Source: Nautilus pompilius
Lineage: Eukaryota > Mollusca > Cephalopoda > Nautilida > Nautilidae
Reading direction: 5' to 3'
Assembly (NCBI GenBank): GCA_018389105.1
Contig: JACATO010001024.1
Coordinates: 248,001 to 312,000, forward strand
DNA length: 64,000 nt
The notes under the pieces: generated by a model
The model's database searches: none
Told to the model about the DNA's origin: nothing
The model's input: the letters and a program-made list of their open reading frames with translations, nothing else
Program-made: the position numbers and the translations under genes
Part shown: positions 39,501 to 53,878 of the stretch, piece by piece
Layout of the letters: the number at the start of each line of letters is the position of its first letter
How positions within the stretch are numbered: the stretch's first letter is position 1

Positions 39501-41200
39501 CTTTGAAAGTCTGATAATGCAGCGTCTTAGTTTTACAGTCTGAGAGTAATGTTGCTACTTTCAGTTCACTTTTAGTACTGTGAAAATCTTACTTGCCAGC
39601 AAAGAAAAACAATTTGATTTTGCTTGAAGCTGTAAATGCACTTTTATGCTTTCTCCGCCTTTTTATTATCGATCACTCTCGGAAATACGATTATTAAAAA
39701 TAGTTATTCAGCGGATCTGTCGTCAGGGTCTACACACGTGTCGAACAGTGTAAAACTCCGCGTAGATTTCAATGCCTGACCGAATTAACGGGATGTTTGT
39801 TGGAGGTTAGGCAAAAGATTATCCCAGAACAAAAGTCGAAGTATTTAGTATTGGCCAAAAAAAAAAAAAATTACTAAGAACAAACAGTTAACCCTTTCTC
39901 ACGTTGATTAAGAGCCACAGAGTGGTCGTGGGATTGTTTTCGATGAGAGATTAATTCGGAATCCCAGGCTCGGCTTTACGTACTTACCTTTCTGGCTTGG
40001 TCTCTTTTCGCTCTTTATCAGCTGGCCCGGTGTGAGTTATTTCCAGACACTCCTGTTTCATCCCGCATCTGAAAGCAATGTTCTAGTATGATTTTTTTCG
40101 GATACACGTATTGGAAGTTAGGGCGGTTGATCTGGCCACCGCTGTAGAGCCCACAAATGTAATTACCTACTTGGACGTCAAGGCTACTAACAACTGTGTT
40201 AAATATTTAAAGTTACCAATAAAAAAACAGTAAATGATAATCTGTAATTTTAAATGCCACTTAAATCAGCTAACAATATTTCTTTTAATTTTTTTTTGTT
40301 GTAAAAAAAATTATTATTTATAATAACTGGTATTTATTAACACTGAATTATTTTAGTTTAGGAACCATCAGTCCACGATATCGCTGCTGTAGTCTTGTTT
40401 GAAGAGACACGTGTTTTGCTATACTACATAATACTAAAAGTGAAAGTAAAACCTACAGTGTACTGAAGTTAGTATGCCTTAAGGCTTACAGAAGCATACC
40501 GTGATTTTTTAGATATGTATTTTCAGCGATAATATTTCAGTAAAACTGATTGTAATTTAGTCTGATTAACCGCCATTAATCGCCCTAGCTAATTAGACGG
40601 CTAAGATTTCGTTTTTCCGGTTTGTTTTTCCCTCATTGGTAGTCAACAATGAAATACAGTTTTCCGGTGATGTGGATTTATGGTTAAATGCTCTTATAAA
40701 ATCTCCTCCAGAACGCATATACTTTAAACTAAATAGGCCCGGTGTCTTGTTTCTGGATACATTAAAGTTCTTCAACAAGATAACGATTAAAGAGCCAGGA
40801 TTATTGATTTTTCCATAAAATTATATTCGGTTATCGCCAAACGTTTTGCGTTATCCTTTTTAATGAAAATTTTAAAAAGAAATCTGTCTTCGATTCCCGT
40901 TCGTGTAGCCTGGCACTGTACCAGTGGGTGACACGTCTACTATTGACTAATCATGGTCCACCTGCCGTCAAAATTTATGGTGTCTTCGGAAATCATGTAT
41001 TTGCATGGTACATGTAATAGTGTTACATTTTAAAAATAAAAAAAAGATTAGCGATTTTTCCATGCAGTATGTAGAAATTAACTGAAAAAACCGAATGGAC
41101 TTCACTAAATTAGCATCACAGTACTATGCCAGCTAGATTTAATTCAACCTGACCAAAACATGAGGAAGGCCTAGCTGTTCATACAGACAGGGGTAGGGCG
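33591..41200. other. Non-coding stretch, no gene recognised
   Basis: AT-rich, with homopolymer runs of C (33691, 34330) and A/T, short ATT runs (34840, 35628), a CAT run (38321-38341) and many unassigned short open frames (for example 34772-35146 and 37283-37582). None shows a domain, conserved motif or coherent splice signals. Confidence 0.55.
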
Positions 41201-41309
41201 GACGTACACTCGAAAATTCAGTAGATACGGTTGTTACTGAACCGTTAGGGTGGGATCGGTACATCACAGCCAGCGAGGTGTGATACAGCAATGTTTCTGT
41301 GAATCTCGG

Positions 41310-41680
41310 CAGATCTGGAGGCTGTCTTGAGTTTATAGTGCGATCTTCTTTCTCGACGAATCCGGCCCCGATTCTCCGAGGTTTCAGGTGAATTAAAATG
41401 GGGGGGCTTGGCGACCAAAACAAGTTACCCTGGAACGGGTTGGGAACTTTTGAGCTGGAGGAGATGGGCAAGGCGCGAGCGGGTCAAGGGTTGCCATCGC
41501 CGCCTGTGCCTGGAAAGCCCAGAGGCAACGCACGCGGTCGACTGGTGAGGAAAGGCGAGAAGGAATCATGTGCCAGAGAGAGAAACCAAACCGAGCCGCG
41601 CTAGGATCGGGATTCGAACTCGGACCCTCTGCTTAGTGATCTACCAATTGACCACAGGCAGCACGACAAAAATGGGAATC
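41310..41680 (-). mobile_element. tRNA-headed SINE-like element, minus strand
   Basis: Read on the minus strand, the head at about 41610-41665 carries an A-box-like TGGTCAATTGGTAGA and a perfect B-box-like GAGTTCGAATCCCGA, the internal promoter of a tRNA gene. The spacing between them is too short for a full tRNA, and the acceptor arms do not pair well. A GC-rich body of roughly 200-300 bp follows. This is how tRNA-derived SINEs are built. The 3' end is uncertain. Confidence 0.6.
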
Positions 41681-41794
41681 AAAAATGGGAATCAAACAGC
41701 GGGTGTCACCAAATAAAATTATAAATCAGAGATGGATTTTTCTAAAACACCCGTCGGTTTATTTCTGATATAAACTGAATATTTCATTACGAGT

Positions 41795-42175
41795 TGACAT
41801 CGTGGAACAGTGGGTAGGGAGTTCGCTTGTCAATCCTCGTGTGGCGGGTTCGATCCCTGGTGGGGGACGGAGGTACATGTTGCTGATGAGGGACTAGGAC
41901 CGAAACAGCTGTACAGCTCTCCTCCTGACGCTGACATTCACCTAAATTCTCAACCTGGAGAGGGCTGGGCTCCACCGGATTGTAACAAAAGATGCCCTAG
42001 ACACGCCTGTCGAGGTTCCCCAATGGGTCATGGGACAAGAGAAGGGGAGATAAGTGTGGTATTTAAGAAGCTAGGGCATTGCACAAATATTAGCATTGAT
42101 CGGTCGGTGTATTCCAGGAGAGGTCCATTGTTCGCTGACCTGTTTTGGGAAGTAATTAAGCAGCGTTAATCTGTG
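41795..42175 (+). mobile_element. tRNA-headed SINE-like element, plus strand
   Basis: The head reads CAGTGGGTAGGGAGTTCG (A box) and GGCGGGTTCGATCCCTGG (B box) at about 41808-41860, a polymerase III internal promoter. It is followed by a conserved-looking body with GACCGAAACAGCTGTACAG (41899-41917) and, further on, GGGGAGATAAG (42044). The element faces away from the minus-strand element just upstream, with only about 130 bp between the heads. The open frame at 41810-42169 is a by-product. Confidence 0.65.
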
Positions 42176-42400
42176 CAGACAGGGACCACCGCTTGTGCTT
42201 GAGCAGATCACCTAAGGCGGCGATCTCTGTAGATCCCGCTTGAGTACCTGAAGCGGACAAATCGAATGCCGGAAATACTGCTGCTGGCCTTGGGGAACTT
42301 GTATCGAGTGCTTACATCGCTGTCATCTGTTACCTGAGACAAATATGCACGCACACTATTAAACAAACGATAGTTTCTTAATGTTTTCCGCCAGCTTGGG
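42176..42400 (+). mobile_element. Dispersed repeat, copy 2 (shared with 33395-33590)
   Basis: Second copy of the repeat described at 33395. It directly follows the plus-strand tRNA-headed element, so it may be that element's 3' domain or an independent insertion. Confidence 0.55.
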
Positions 42401-44059
42401 GTGGGCTTGGCTGGCTGAATTCAATCGGGGTTTCGTCCTACGCCCGCATTCGTTGTAGAAGGTAAAAGGAAACTGTCGGGACTGCTCATCCGTCAGTGTC
42501 TCTGCTACTGTTTCTGATGAGATGATGGGACAGAGGCAGGTGCCCGCCGATTTTGTCTTCAGAAAAGCTACAAATCAGACAAAAAGAAGCAGCTTCTACT
42601 GAGGAAACGATGGTCGCACTGATCAAGCAGGATTCTTATTTGCTTTCTGAACAGGATACCAAGTCCTGTCTGCATTTCTCAGAGAGAGAGAGATAACTCC
42701 TTGATGCGTGGAAGCTTTGCTTTTCGCTTTGTGTTTTAAATACGTGAATAAGAAAACAGACATCGTCGGCCAATCTACAATGCTCAGATAAATCCATTTA
42801 TCGGGCGCGAGCGTGAGATATTTTAACATCACGATGCAAATTATTTTATCGGAGAATTCACAACTTTGGCCGCTAGGGCACGTGTTCGGTTGTGCATGCA
42901 ATATCCGGAAGTTGGAGAACAGTAGATTGTTTTCTCCACTTGGCTATAACGCTGGGATAACACTGACAATTAATACATAAAGATCTGAAAATGGGATGTA
43001 CTACCCATACACAGTTTATTTTTATTATGGTTGACCCCACATTTACTAATTGCTGAACCGGGGCTTTCTTTTTACTTTTGACTACCCAGTGTATAAACAC
43101 AAACACGTTAGGTGTACGTTATATATACTGTACAATAAAAAAAAAAACTTTTACTCGCAGTTTGTGTTACATTCGCGAGGTTTCATTATCTTCTACTTGT
43201 ACAGCCAGGGCTTTGGGAACAAAAATAATTTTAAAAAAATCAATCGCAACGGCCATGGCTTGTTTGAACGTCCATGAATCATGTAAGTTCACACAAAACC
43301 GCTGGCGTTTATCCGTTAAAGAAAACAGTTAGTACTAGATTTCTCTAAAAACTTACCACACAGAGGCAGCCGGGTGGCGTGTTCAAATATTTAAGCAAGC
43401 TCCCATCGTCGGCCGGCTGTTTTCCCTCTACACCGACCCCATTCAGACTACCTTTGCCTTCCTGTTTTCGGAGCAGAGCTCATTTCCACAGACCGAGCCT
43501 CGCTGGTTTCCTCTCTATCCTCTGCCCGACTCTACGACAAACACAACAACCGAATTAAATAGTCGTAGATCCAGGGTTGGTCTGGTGGGAAGCAAAATGA
43601 CAACAAAACAGAAACCAACTTCACATTTCCAACAATATATAACCGGTGAAATATCTCATATTTTAAATGCAGTCGTTATTTGTTGCTTTGTTAACAATTA
43701 TACCCACCGCTAAATGACTGCCATTACTTCGTAAAAGGGAAGTTATCCATGATGGTTCAAACTCATTTTTTCTTTCTCGTTAAACATGTTGATCACTATC
43801 CCCGATAATTAAAGATCGAAATAATTTTTGGAATGGTAAAAAATATATATATATATAATAATCCAGGTTCTTCATCTCAAAACTTTAATTGACTTTGACA
43901 ATTTTTTTTTAAAACGTTTAAAGAAGAATATCTTCGGCCTAACCCACAGATCCCAACATCTCTCTCTAACGAACTTACCCGGCTACTTTTATTTAGTTAG
44001 CTCATTTCATTTTTTCCGCTCATCCAGCTGGAAGTAAAAGATTCTCTCTTCTCTCTGCT
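42401..44059. other. Non-coding stretch, nothing recognised
   Basis: AT-rich. Open frames on both strands at 42623-43332 lack any recognised domain. Confidence 0.55.
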
Positions 44060-44559
44060 TCCCATCTGTCTCTCTCTCTCTCTCTCCCTGTACTGAAGTC
44101 ATCTCTCTCTGTAATGACGTCATCTCTGTGCAATAACGTCATATCTGCAATGACGTCATCTTTCTCTCTCTGTACTGACGTCACCTCTCTCTCTCCCTGT
44201 ACTGACGTCATCTCTCTGTAATGACGTCATCTCTATCTGTGTACTGACGCCATATCTGCAATGACGTCATCTTTCTCTCTCTGTACTGACGTCACCTCTC
44301 TCTCTCCCTGTACTGACGTCATCTCTCTGTAATGACGTCACCTCTGTGCAATGACATCATCTTTCTCTCTCTCTGTAATGCCGTCATCTCTATCTGTGTA
44401 CTGACGCCATATCTGCAATGACGTCATCTTTCTCTCTTTGTGTACTGACGCCATCTCTCTCTGTAATGCCGTCATCTCTATCTGTGTACTGACGTCATAT
44501 CTGCAATGACGTCATCTTTCTCTCTCTGTACTGACGTCATCTCTCTGTAATGACGTCTC

Positions 44560-44632
<73 letters not shown>
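44060..44632. repeat. Compound CT-rich minisatellite with 13 perfect TGACGTCA palindromes
   Basis: CT runs alternate with short spacers (GTAC, GTAA, TGCAA) and the 8-bp palindrome TGACGTCA. Thirteen perfect copies occur between 44115 and about 44545, the first at 44115-44122 and 44151-44158. About nine one-base variants fall in the same register (TGAAGTCA, TAACGTCA, TGACGCCA three times, TGACATCA, TGCCGTCA twice, TGACGTCT). A larger unit of about 130-150 bp repeats roughly three times. TGACGTCA is the consensus binding site of CREB/ATF bZIP factors. The array ends in pure CT runs. Confidence 0.95.
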
Positions 44633-44633
<1 letters not shown>

Positions 44634-45428
44634 AATCGACCAGTCGAGAAAACCCACGTTTTAATCATTTCCGACAAATGTTAGATTAAGTCCGACGTTA
44701 ACACTAAATGTCATGTATAGTCACTCGGACTCCACTCGAGGCCGGACTGTTCCAGGAAAGTTAATTAGGCTGTTAAAAAAAGAGAGAAAAGAACAGAAAA
44801 TACGTAAGTAAATCAGAAATGAATTTATTCATTCTTTACTTATCTAATGCTGTGTCAATACCTTACACGGATGGTAATCTGCTTGTTTCTTTTCTGGTGT
44901 TATCCATTAATTATCTTACAAAGACATTTTCCCGCCAGGTCTCCAGTGCGCTATTAAAGGGGACTGTTAACCGGTAAATAACGTTGAGGTTTCTCCATCC
45001 GCGGAAAGCATAAAAAGTCAGCAGTAATTTTTCGCCTAACAACCAGTCAAGTTCGTACAGTTCTTCAAGAATAATGGCACCCGACTGTCGTGCCAGCGAA
45101 GTAAATGCTTATGACAAATGGAAGATAGCCGTCACTTAGACGTGGGAGAGAATGGACGTCAACACCGCGCGAAGTGGCTCGAATTAGCGCCACTCGCGGG
45201 CCGAGATCTATTACCGCGGGTACTCTAGTAGAAAACCCGTCAGAACGAGAAAGAAACCGAAAGGGGGGATCTTTGTTCTATGACTAATTTAAGTCCGTTG
45301 CAGAAATAAACCGGTAGAAAGGAGTTTTAGGCCACTTTTTCCTTCTTGCCTAATTATACGCTTTTGATCACAGATCTGTGAATGTTTCTTATTTTTAACA
45401 TACTTCTGTTTTCCACTCAGCAGAATTT
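44633..45428. other. Non-coding stretch, nothing recognised
   Basis: Contains a short GC-richer patch at about 45070-45250 without a supported gene. Confidence 0.55.
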
Positions 45429-47849
<2,421 letters not shown>

Positions 47850-48080
47850 GGGCCAAGTTTGACCTGATGGGGTCTGATTACGCCACCTGCCACTACTTGG
47901 AACTGCGGAGTCATTGCTGTTAATCCGGATCTCATTCTCAAGGGCCAGTCTTTGATGAAGTAGCAGGGATGTCCGTCTCACAGTCTCATAAAATTCTGTT
48001 TTGTTGGTGGCTCCCGCCGACTGTTGAAGTGAACTTGCTGCCCGTATCTACCCACCTGACCACTGGGCAGCCTCCCCCCC
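47850..48080 (-). mobile_element. Possible degenerate tRNA-headed SINE, minus strand
   Basis: ATCTACCCACCTGACCACTG at 48046-48065 is the reverse complement of an A-box-like sequence and parallels ATCTACCAATTGACCACAGG in the 41.6-kb minus-strand element. GTTGAAGTGAACT upstream of it would be a decayed B box. The body has no detectable similarity by eye, so this is tentative. Confidence 0.3.
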
Positions 48081-51000
48081 TATCTGCGGAAGATCATCCG
48101 CCTTCCTCCCTCCCTCACTAACGGACGATGTTTACAATAAGGAACAACCTCTCGTGAGCGGTACCTCGACGAAGCTGATATTGTCAGGCACGCATTGCCG
48201 CGAAGAAAGGAGCTGCAACCAAAGGAGATAAATGTATGCTTTTCTTTCACTAAATTCTTCTGATTCCAAATTTTGGGGTTGAAGAAACACTTTTCTATTG
48301 GTCAGAGTACTGGAAGAACCCCATCTCTCCCTTTCTGGTTGGAAGAAGTAGGGTTGCCCTAAGTTTTCATTAGAAAGTAATTAAAATTTGGTTTCAATTG
48401 TTACTAATCGAAACTTAAATAAAATTTCTTTGGACCTAAAAAAAAAAACTAACTTCATTTTTTTAAAAATATCACTGGGAACTTGCCCGAGGATGCTGTG
48501 ACTTCGCCAAATGTAATCGAGAATGTCGATAGCGGTTACTCAAAGGAAGACAAAGAAAAGGGGTGTTGGATATGGCTTGTTTCCATACCTGTTCCTGTGA
48601 GTATCGTTCAAGGGGTCGCTGAATGCGAGAAACAGTTTGAGGTAGGGATATTCTTCTCTTCCATTCATCATAAGTATCTGCAATAATGACGTTACTATCT
48701 ATTTCGGGTTGTCATTGACGTGACCGGTTTAGAGACAGGACGGTATTACGAATGCCGACGACTGATTGCAACGACTTCCGCCCGCCCGGAAGCATTTTGC
48801 AACTGGCCGAATGCAAAGAGTCTCTGTCGGAATGTAACCACACGCTGTCGTCAGTGCGTGCCTTCCAAGTACTTCGACGCACACAATAATTTTCTTGAAT
48901 TATACTCTAAAACTATTGTATCTTTAATTGACTGGTGAGCATCTTTTGTGATTTTAAGTTAGTTATGTTTAAAGTAAATGATTTTAAATATTAAATTCTA
49001 GTTTGTTTTTTCTTCTTCTTTATTTTGGAATTATATGTACTTTTTATTTCATCAGTTAGAAAAAACTGTCAAGGAAATTATAGCGTACGGCTGATCACTG
49101 CCCGGCCTGTAACTCGTGGGAAGCTTTAAATATTTGTAACGTACCTTTATGCTCAGAGAAATTATACATATTAAGAAGATCTAAATATGGTAAACAAAGA
49201 TTTTAGGACCTCTTTAAAGTTACAAAATAATAAGTATGAAAGCCCGTGCCAAAATTATAACTTTTGATCGATGTTAAAAATACATTAGTAAATACAAGGA
49301 AAGTTCTTGAGATATTAGCTTTAGCTTGAAGGAAGTTACTTTGAACAGGGAGTCTAAAAGATAAAATATGGGTGTCTCCAAGCCTGGGTAATGCAATTTG
49401 TTTTTGAGAAATCTCGTTTATTCTGCCTGACTTGGACAACAGTCAACCGGATCTACTTATTTATTATTTATTCCAGTCATGCTTCATTTTTTTTATCTCC
49501 CCAGAAGACTTCAGGTTCATATATGTTAGGCTGCGTTCCACGACGTCACTACATCACCTTGTTAGTCGTGGGCTGGGGGTGGGCCGCTGGATAGGAAATA
49601 TGCGACATGGTTAGGCTGGCACACACCCAATTATCGGTCCCCCCGGAGGGGAACGGAAGGATAACAAGGATTTAATGAGAAAACGACTTTCGAACAAAGG
49701 TAAAAGTTCACAAAGAGTTCGTCCAGCGATTTTTTGTTTTTTTCTCTCTGTGTGTGTGTGTTTTTTTCATTTGCCCCCCTAACCGATCTGTTCGTGATTA
49801 TTTCGATGGGCCGGAGGAATAAAGGCACTGCAAACTCCTTTATTTTCTTTCTTTCTTCCCCTAACCTTTCAACTTATGCGGGGAAGATGCTAAAACAATG
49901 GCCACTAAAACTGGTTTTCCGTGCCTCACAAAGGACCCGTTGTTCGTCTTTTGGCCAACCACCGGCACCCGAACAACCTGTGTCTTGGACACCGCTTTAA
50001 ATGTCGGCTTCCAAGTTACCGGCAAATTTACGGGGGGAAATCCGCTCCGTGGAGGTAAATGATTAGAAAAATATCGGTTTCAGTTTTTGCGTGGACTCTT
50101 AACGAGGAAGTACCCTAAAGAACGATATCACATAAAGGCCCAGATACGGCGAAATAATTCCGTATTCTAATGTCAGACATAACTAAGAGAGATCCAACCA
50201 AGGACACGCCGGCCGAGGCCATCCGATTCTTCTTTGTTAAGATGCCAAGTATCGTTACGGAAGTAATGGCCCATCCATCAGTAGCGTTTGCAGCCTTCCT
50301 CATCTCGAATTAGAAAACAGAAATTACTCAGGGAAATAAATAAATAAATTTTGAAAAATATAATAGTATTACGCAAGTACTTTACAGTTATTTCTTCTTT
50401 ATGTAGAAACTAGAAGATGAGATGCTAAAAAAGAAAACAAAAAACAAAATTTAAAAAACACAGCTAGCGGCATTCACGCAGAGATTATTACGGTAAGCAT
50501 GTACGGCGCATCCTCTACAGGTCTCCCCAAGGTATTGTGAGATTTTCCCATATCGCTGATGAGTTGCTTGATTCTTACCGTGTTGTATTTGTGGCCATTG
50601 TGAGAGCTGCCTGATGAATGAGCATCTTCTCTAAGCATGGAAAAGATATACCGAGTCTTTAAACTGCCAGGAGATGAAGGTTTCTGTGGATCGTATAGCG
50701 GGGCAACTCTAGCACCATCTGTAGATTATGAAATTGCGTTTTTAGATGTTTTATTAAGTGCAAATCGTCTCTGAGCAGGGAGGAAAGACGGTATACGCCG
50801 ATGTTTATGAATACCACGTGGGGTATTTCTTAAAGATATCGTAATAGATAATCTGTGTTTTCCACTAAACGATGAATTAAAATGCATTAAAAAAATTAAT
50901 TTAAACCGTAAGAAAAAAGTCCTGGTTCAAAGGCTAAATAAACCCCTGTGATACAGTTATTTTATACCGATCCCAGACGTCTTTTATAAGTGCTCCTTAA

Positions 51001-53786
51001 ATTTTTAACTACCGCGATCAAAAACCAAACAAACGGTTTAGCGCGACATTAAATATTAGAAACCACGCAATCGGTTGTTTGGGATTATCACGGAAAGGCG
51101 ATCTTTGTTTAATATTTAAGACCAGAGAGGATGGACTGACAAACACGTCGCGCGCCTGCAGTTGCTTCCGCAAGCTGCGTAAAATCGAAGGAGATTGGTT
51201 CTCAGAACCATCATGGAGCGTTATTATCGAGGCGCCAAGCTCAGCAGAGAAGTCGTATACCGTTACCAAGCAGCCAAAGCACTTCACTAGTTTTTCAATA
51301 AAGTACAGCTGGAAATGTTACATCACCAAGGAAATGGTGACGATTAGTTCCCGTTCATATTCTTCAAGTAAGCAGTCAATGATCGTTTAATCGCACGGAT
51401 ATGCTTACTTCTACATAAAAACTGACATTGAAACGTAGAATTCTTTGTGCAACCACGCGGATTCTTTTCGGTTTGACCTTATAGGCAGCGATAGCGCGAT
51501 CTCTTAACTATTTATTCATTTTAAAATCTTTTTTTTTAAATTAAAAAAAAATGTAGAAGGAATCGTTGATTACAGCGCTTTCACTTTCGATATTTTCATA
51601 AAAAATCTCCGACCTATGTGTTAATTTAAGTCACACTCAACTTCAGAGAAGTAGAGAGCCAATATACATAAGGATCTTTCACCTCCTCATCTCGCAAAGA
51701 ATAAGTCAAAGATTTTTAAGGAAATAAGTTACTTCCCATTCTTTTGTACTAGTCCGTCCGTCTTCGCATGTTTTCTCCCAAAGATAAACGGAAGTATTGG
51801 TCAGCTCTTCCGGTTGCGTGTGCCATCATGCTGAGTCTACGAGGCTATCTTGCGCGGGTAGGATGGAGGGGAATAAATCAGCTTACATTTAAGTCAGCGC
51901 ACTACCTTACAGCCGGAGAACCGACAGCCATCGCTGAGTATGCCACGGAGACAGAAATCAAGATCCCTTTGAAGAAAATGTCGACAAGATGTCTTTTTGT
52001 CGCTTAGTAAAATATCGTGGAACAGCGATATGATTAATGATCGGCAGTCAGGATCAATGCTTTCGACTTCTTGTTAGACCTCAAATGATTTTCAAGAGGA
52101 CTAAGAATCATATTAGGCTTGTGTGGAACTCCTTAGTTTAGAACTACATTAGTAGCAGAGTCAGGCGTCAGAGAATCAACAAATATTGACAGAAGGGGAT
52201 TCACCCATCGTGCCAGAAATCAGCTGGTGATCCATAAGATACCAAGCATCCGTTAACGAAAACTACTTAATTTGGAAACTGGCAATGCCTGTTGTTCGTG
52301 AAGGGAAAGTGTCTTGTAACCCGAGTTTATCCAATTTCCAAGTAGTTTCCCCGCTGACTTTATATATCATGGTATGAGAATGTAGGTTTTTTTTAATTTA
52401 AAAATTGTTTTGTTGATTAACGATTCTAACTTTATATCTTTTCTCCAGAAAACCACATACTTCAGGTATAAAATATCTCCTTTATCTAATTTATCAAATT
52501 TAACTACGTTTTTTAAAAAGTTTCCACCTAAATTATTAAGGATGCTGCATTGATGAAACTACAAGATCCTGTTCTCTCCGGTAAACTACCCAGCCACCTG
52601 AAAATCACTTTTTATCTACGTAATTTGTTTTTCTTATTCTTAGCTTCTGTCACTAATTCGACGAGTCGGATCTATTTGTAAACGCCATCGTTGTGCAAGT
52701 ATTCCAAACCTTCAATGATCACCTTACCTTTTTGTCTGCTATCCACCGCGAAAGGTCGATAGCCGTCCACCATGCGAATCTGAGTTACCAGCTGATGGAA
52801 ATTTCTACCTGTAGGTGGTAGTGACAGGTGCGTGGCCTGTTACCTTTAGCGAAGTCCGTGTCCGCTTACCACCACGAAATAACTTGGTTCCGAACGGTTC
52901 CTAAATAGACGACTCCGCGCTGCAGTATTTTAGAGGTAACATAATTAAAAATAATAGAAATCAAAAGATTATTGTCTTTGATCGAACACGAGGTGAATTC
53001 TTTTGAAAAAAATCACAAAAACACTTAAAATGGCTACAGTTTTTTTGCCACCACAAGGGGTCAGCTTTACCGGGTAAAAACAGCTAAAGGTAACTTAAAG
53101 GTCAATTTTGTCTTCTTAATCCAAATTTTAAGAGGCTCACATAGCGATTACTTCTTATTATTCCTGCTCATTTATCGCCACTTGTCTACAAAGAAATAAA
53201 GACGCTAAAGTTCTGAAAAACCAATGGGAATCGCCATCCGTTCATTAAAACTATTGAGCGGATACGCAAGTATTAAAAACTTCATACACTGAATTCTATA
53301 CTTATTCACACGTTGAGTGTCTTACACGTCGTTTTTCTTCATGAACCATCCTCACTGAGAGAGAATTTATGCAGTTATTTCTGTAAATACTCAAATGAAA
53401 GGGAGATAATCAAATTAATAAGTTAAAAACTGAGTTTTGTACCTTCTCTTACCAGCTGGTGTAAGCAAAGTCTATTAAATAGATTTTTAAAAATTCTTTC
53501 TGAATACTATTAATCATAAAAAGTTTTATTTATTAAATGATAATTTGCGTAGATTGAGCAACACTCTTCTGTTTACTATTTAATCCAAACTGTTTTATCT
53601 GCTTTAGCTTGTCTAGTTATTATTCTGCATATAGATAATTACATAAAGGATGTTTTAAATATCGAGATTAAAGCTCACTGTCGACAGTTACCGTGAGAAA
53701 AAAATGTTTTATCGTTTTAAAAGTATTATTAAAAATATACACATTTAACTGAATTGCTGTTGGGGTTAGCAGGACATGAATGCGTC
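48081..53786. other. Non-coding stretch, no gene confirmed
   Basis: Several short open frames occur. Only the minus-strand frame at about 51078-51270 has a faint resemblance to an extracellular domain (see findings). No splice sites, tails or other supporting signals were recognised. Confidence 0.5.

Positions 53787-53877
<91 letters not shown>
53787..53877. repeat. (AAT)n microsatellite, about 91 bp
   Basis: About 30 AAT units with one phase slip near 53840. Confidence 0.98.

Positions 53878-53878
<1 letters not shown>

Noticed and set aside
41600-41670. Functional tRNA gene on the minus strand
   Set aside because: The A and B boxes are present but too close, the anticodon arm is incomplete and the acceptor stem does not pair, so a tRNA-derived SINE is the better reading.
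41810-42169. 119-residue open frame on the + strand
   Set aside because: It lies entirely inside the tRNA-headed SINE-like element.
48483-48938. Two successive + strand frames, the second cysteine-rich
   Set aside because: Cysteine spacing fits no known fold; no signal peptide and no splice signals link them.
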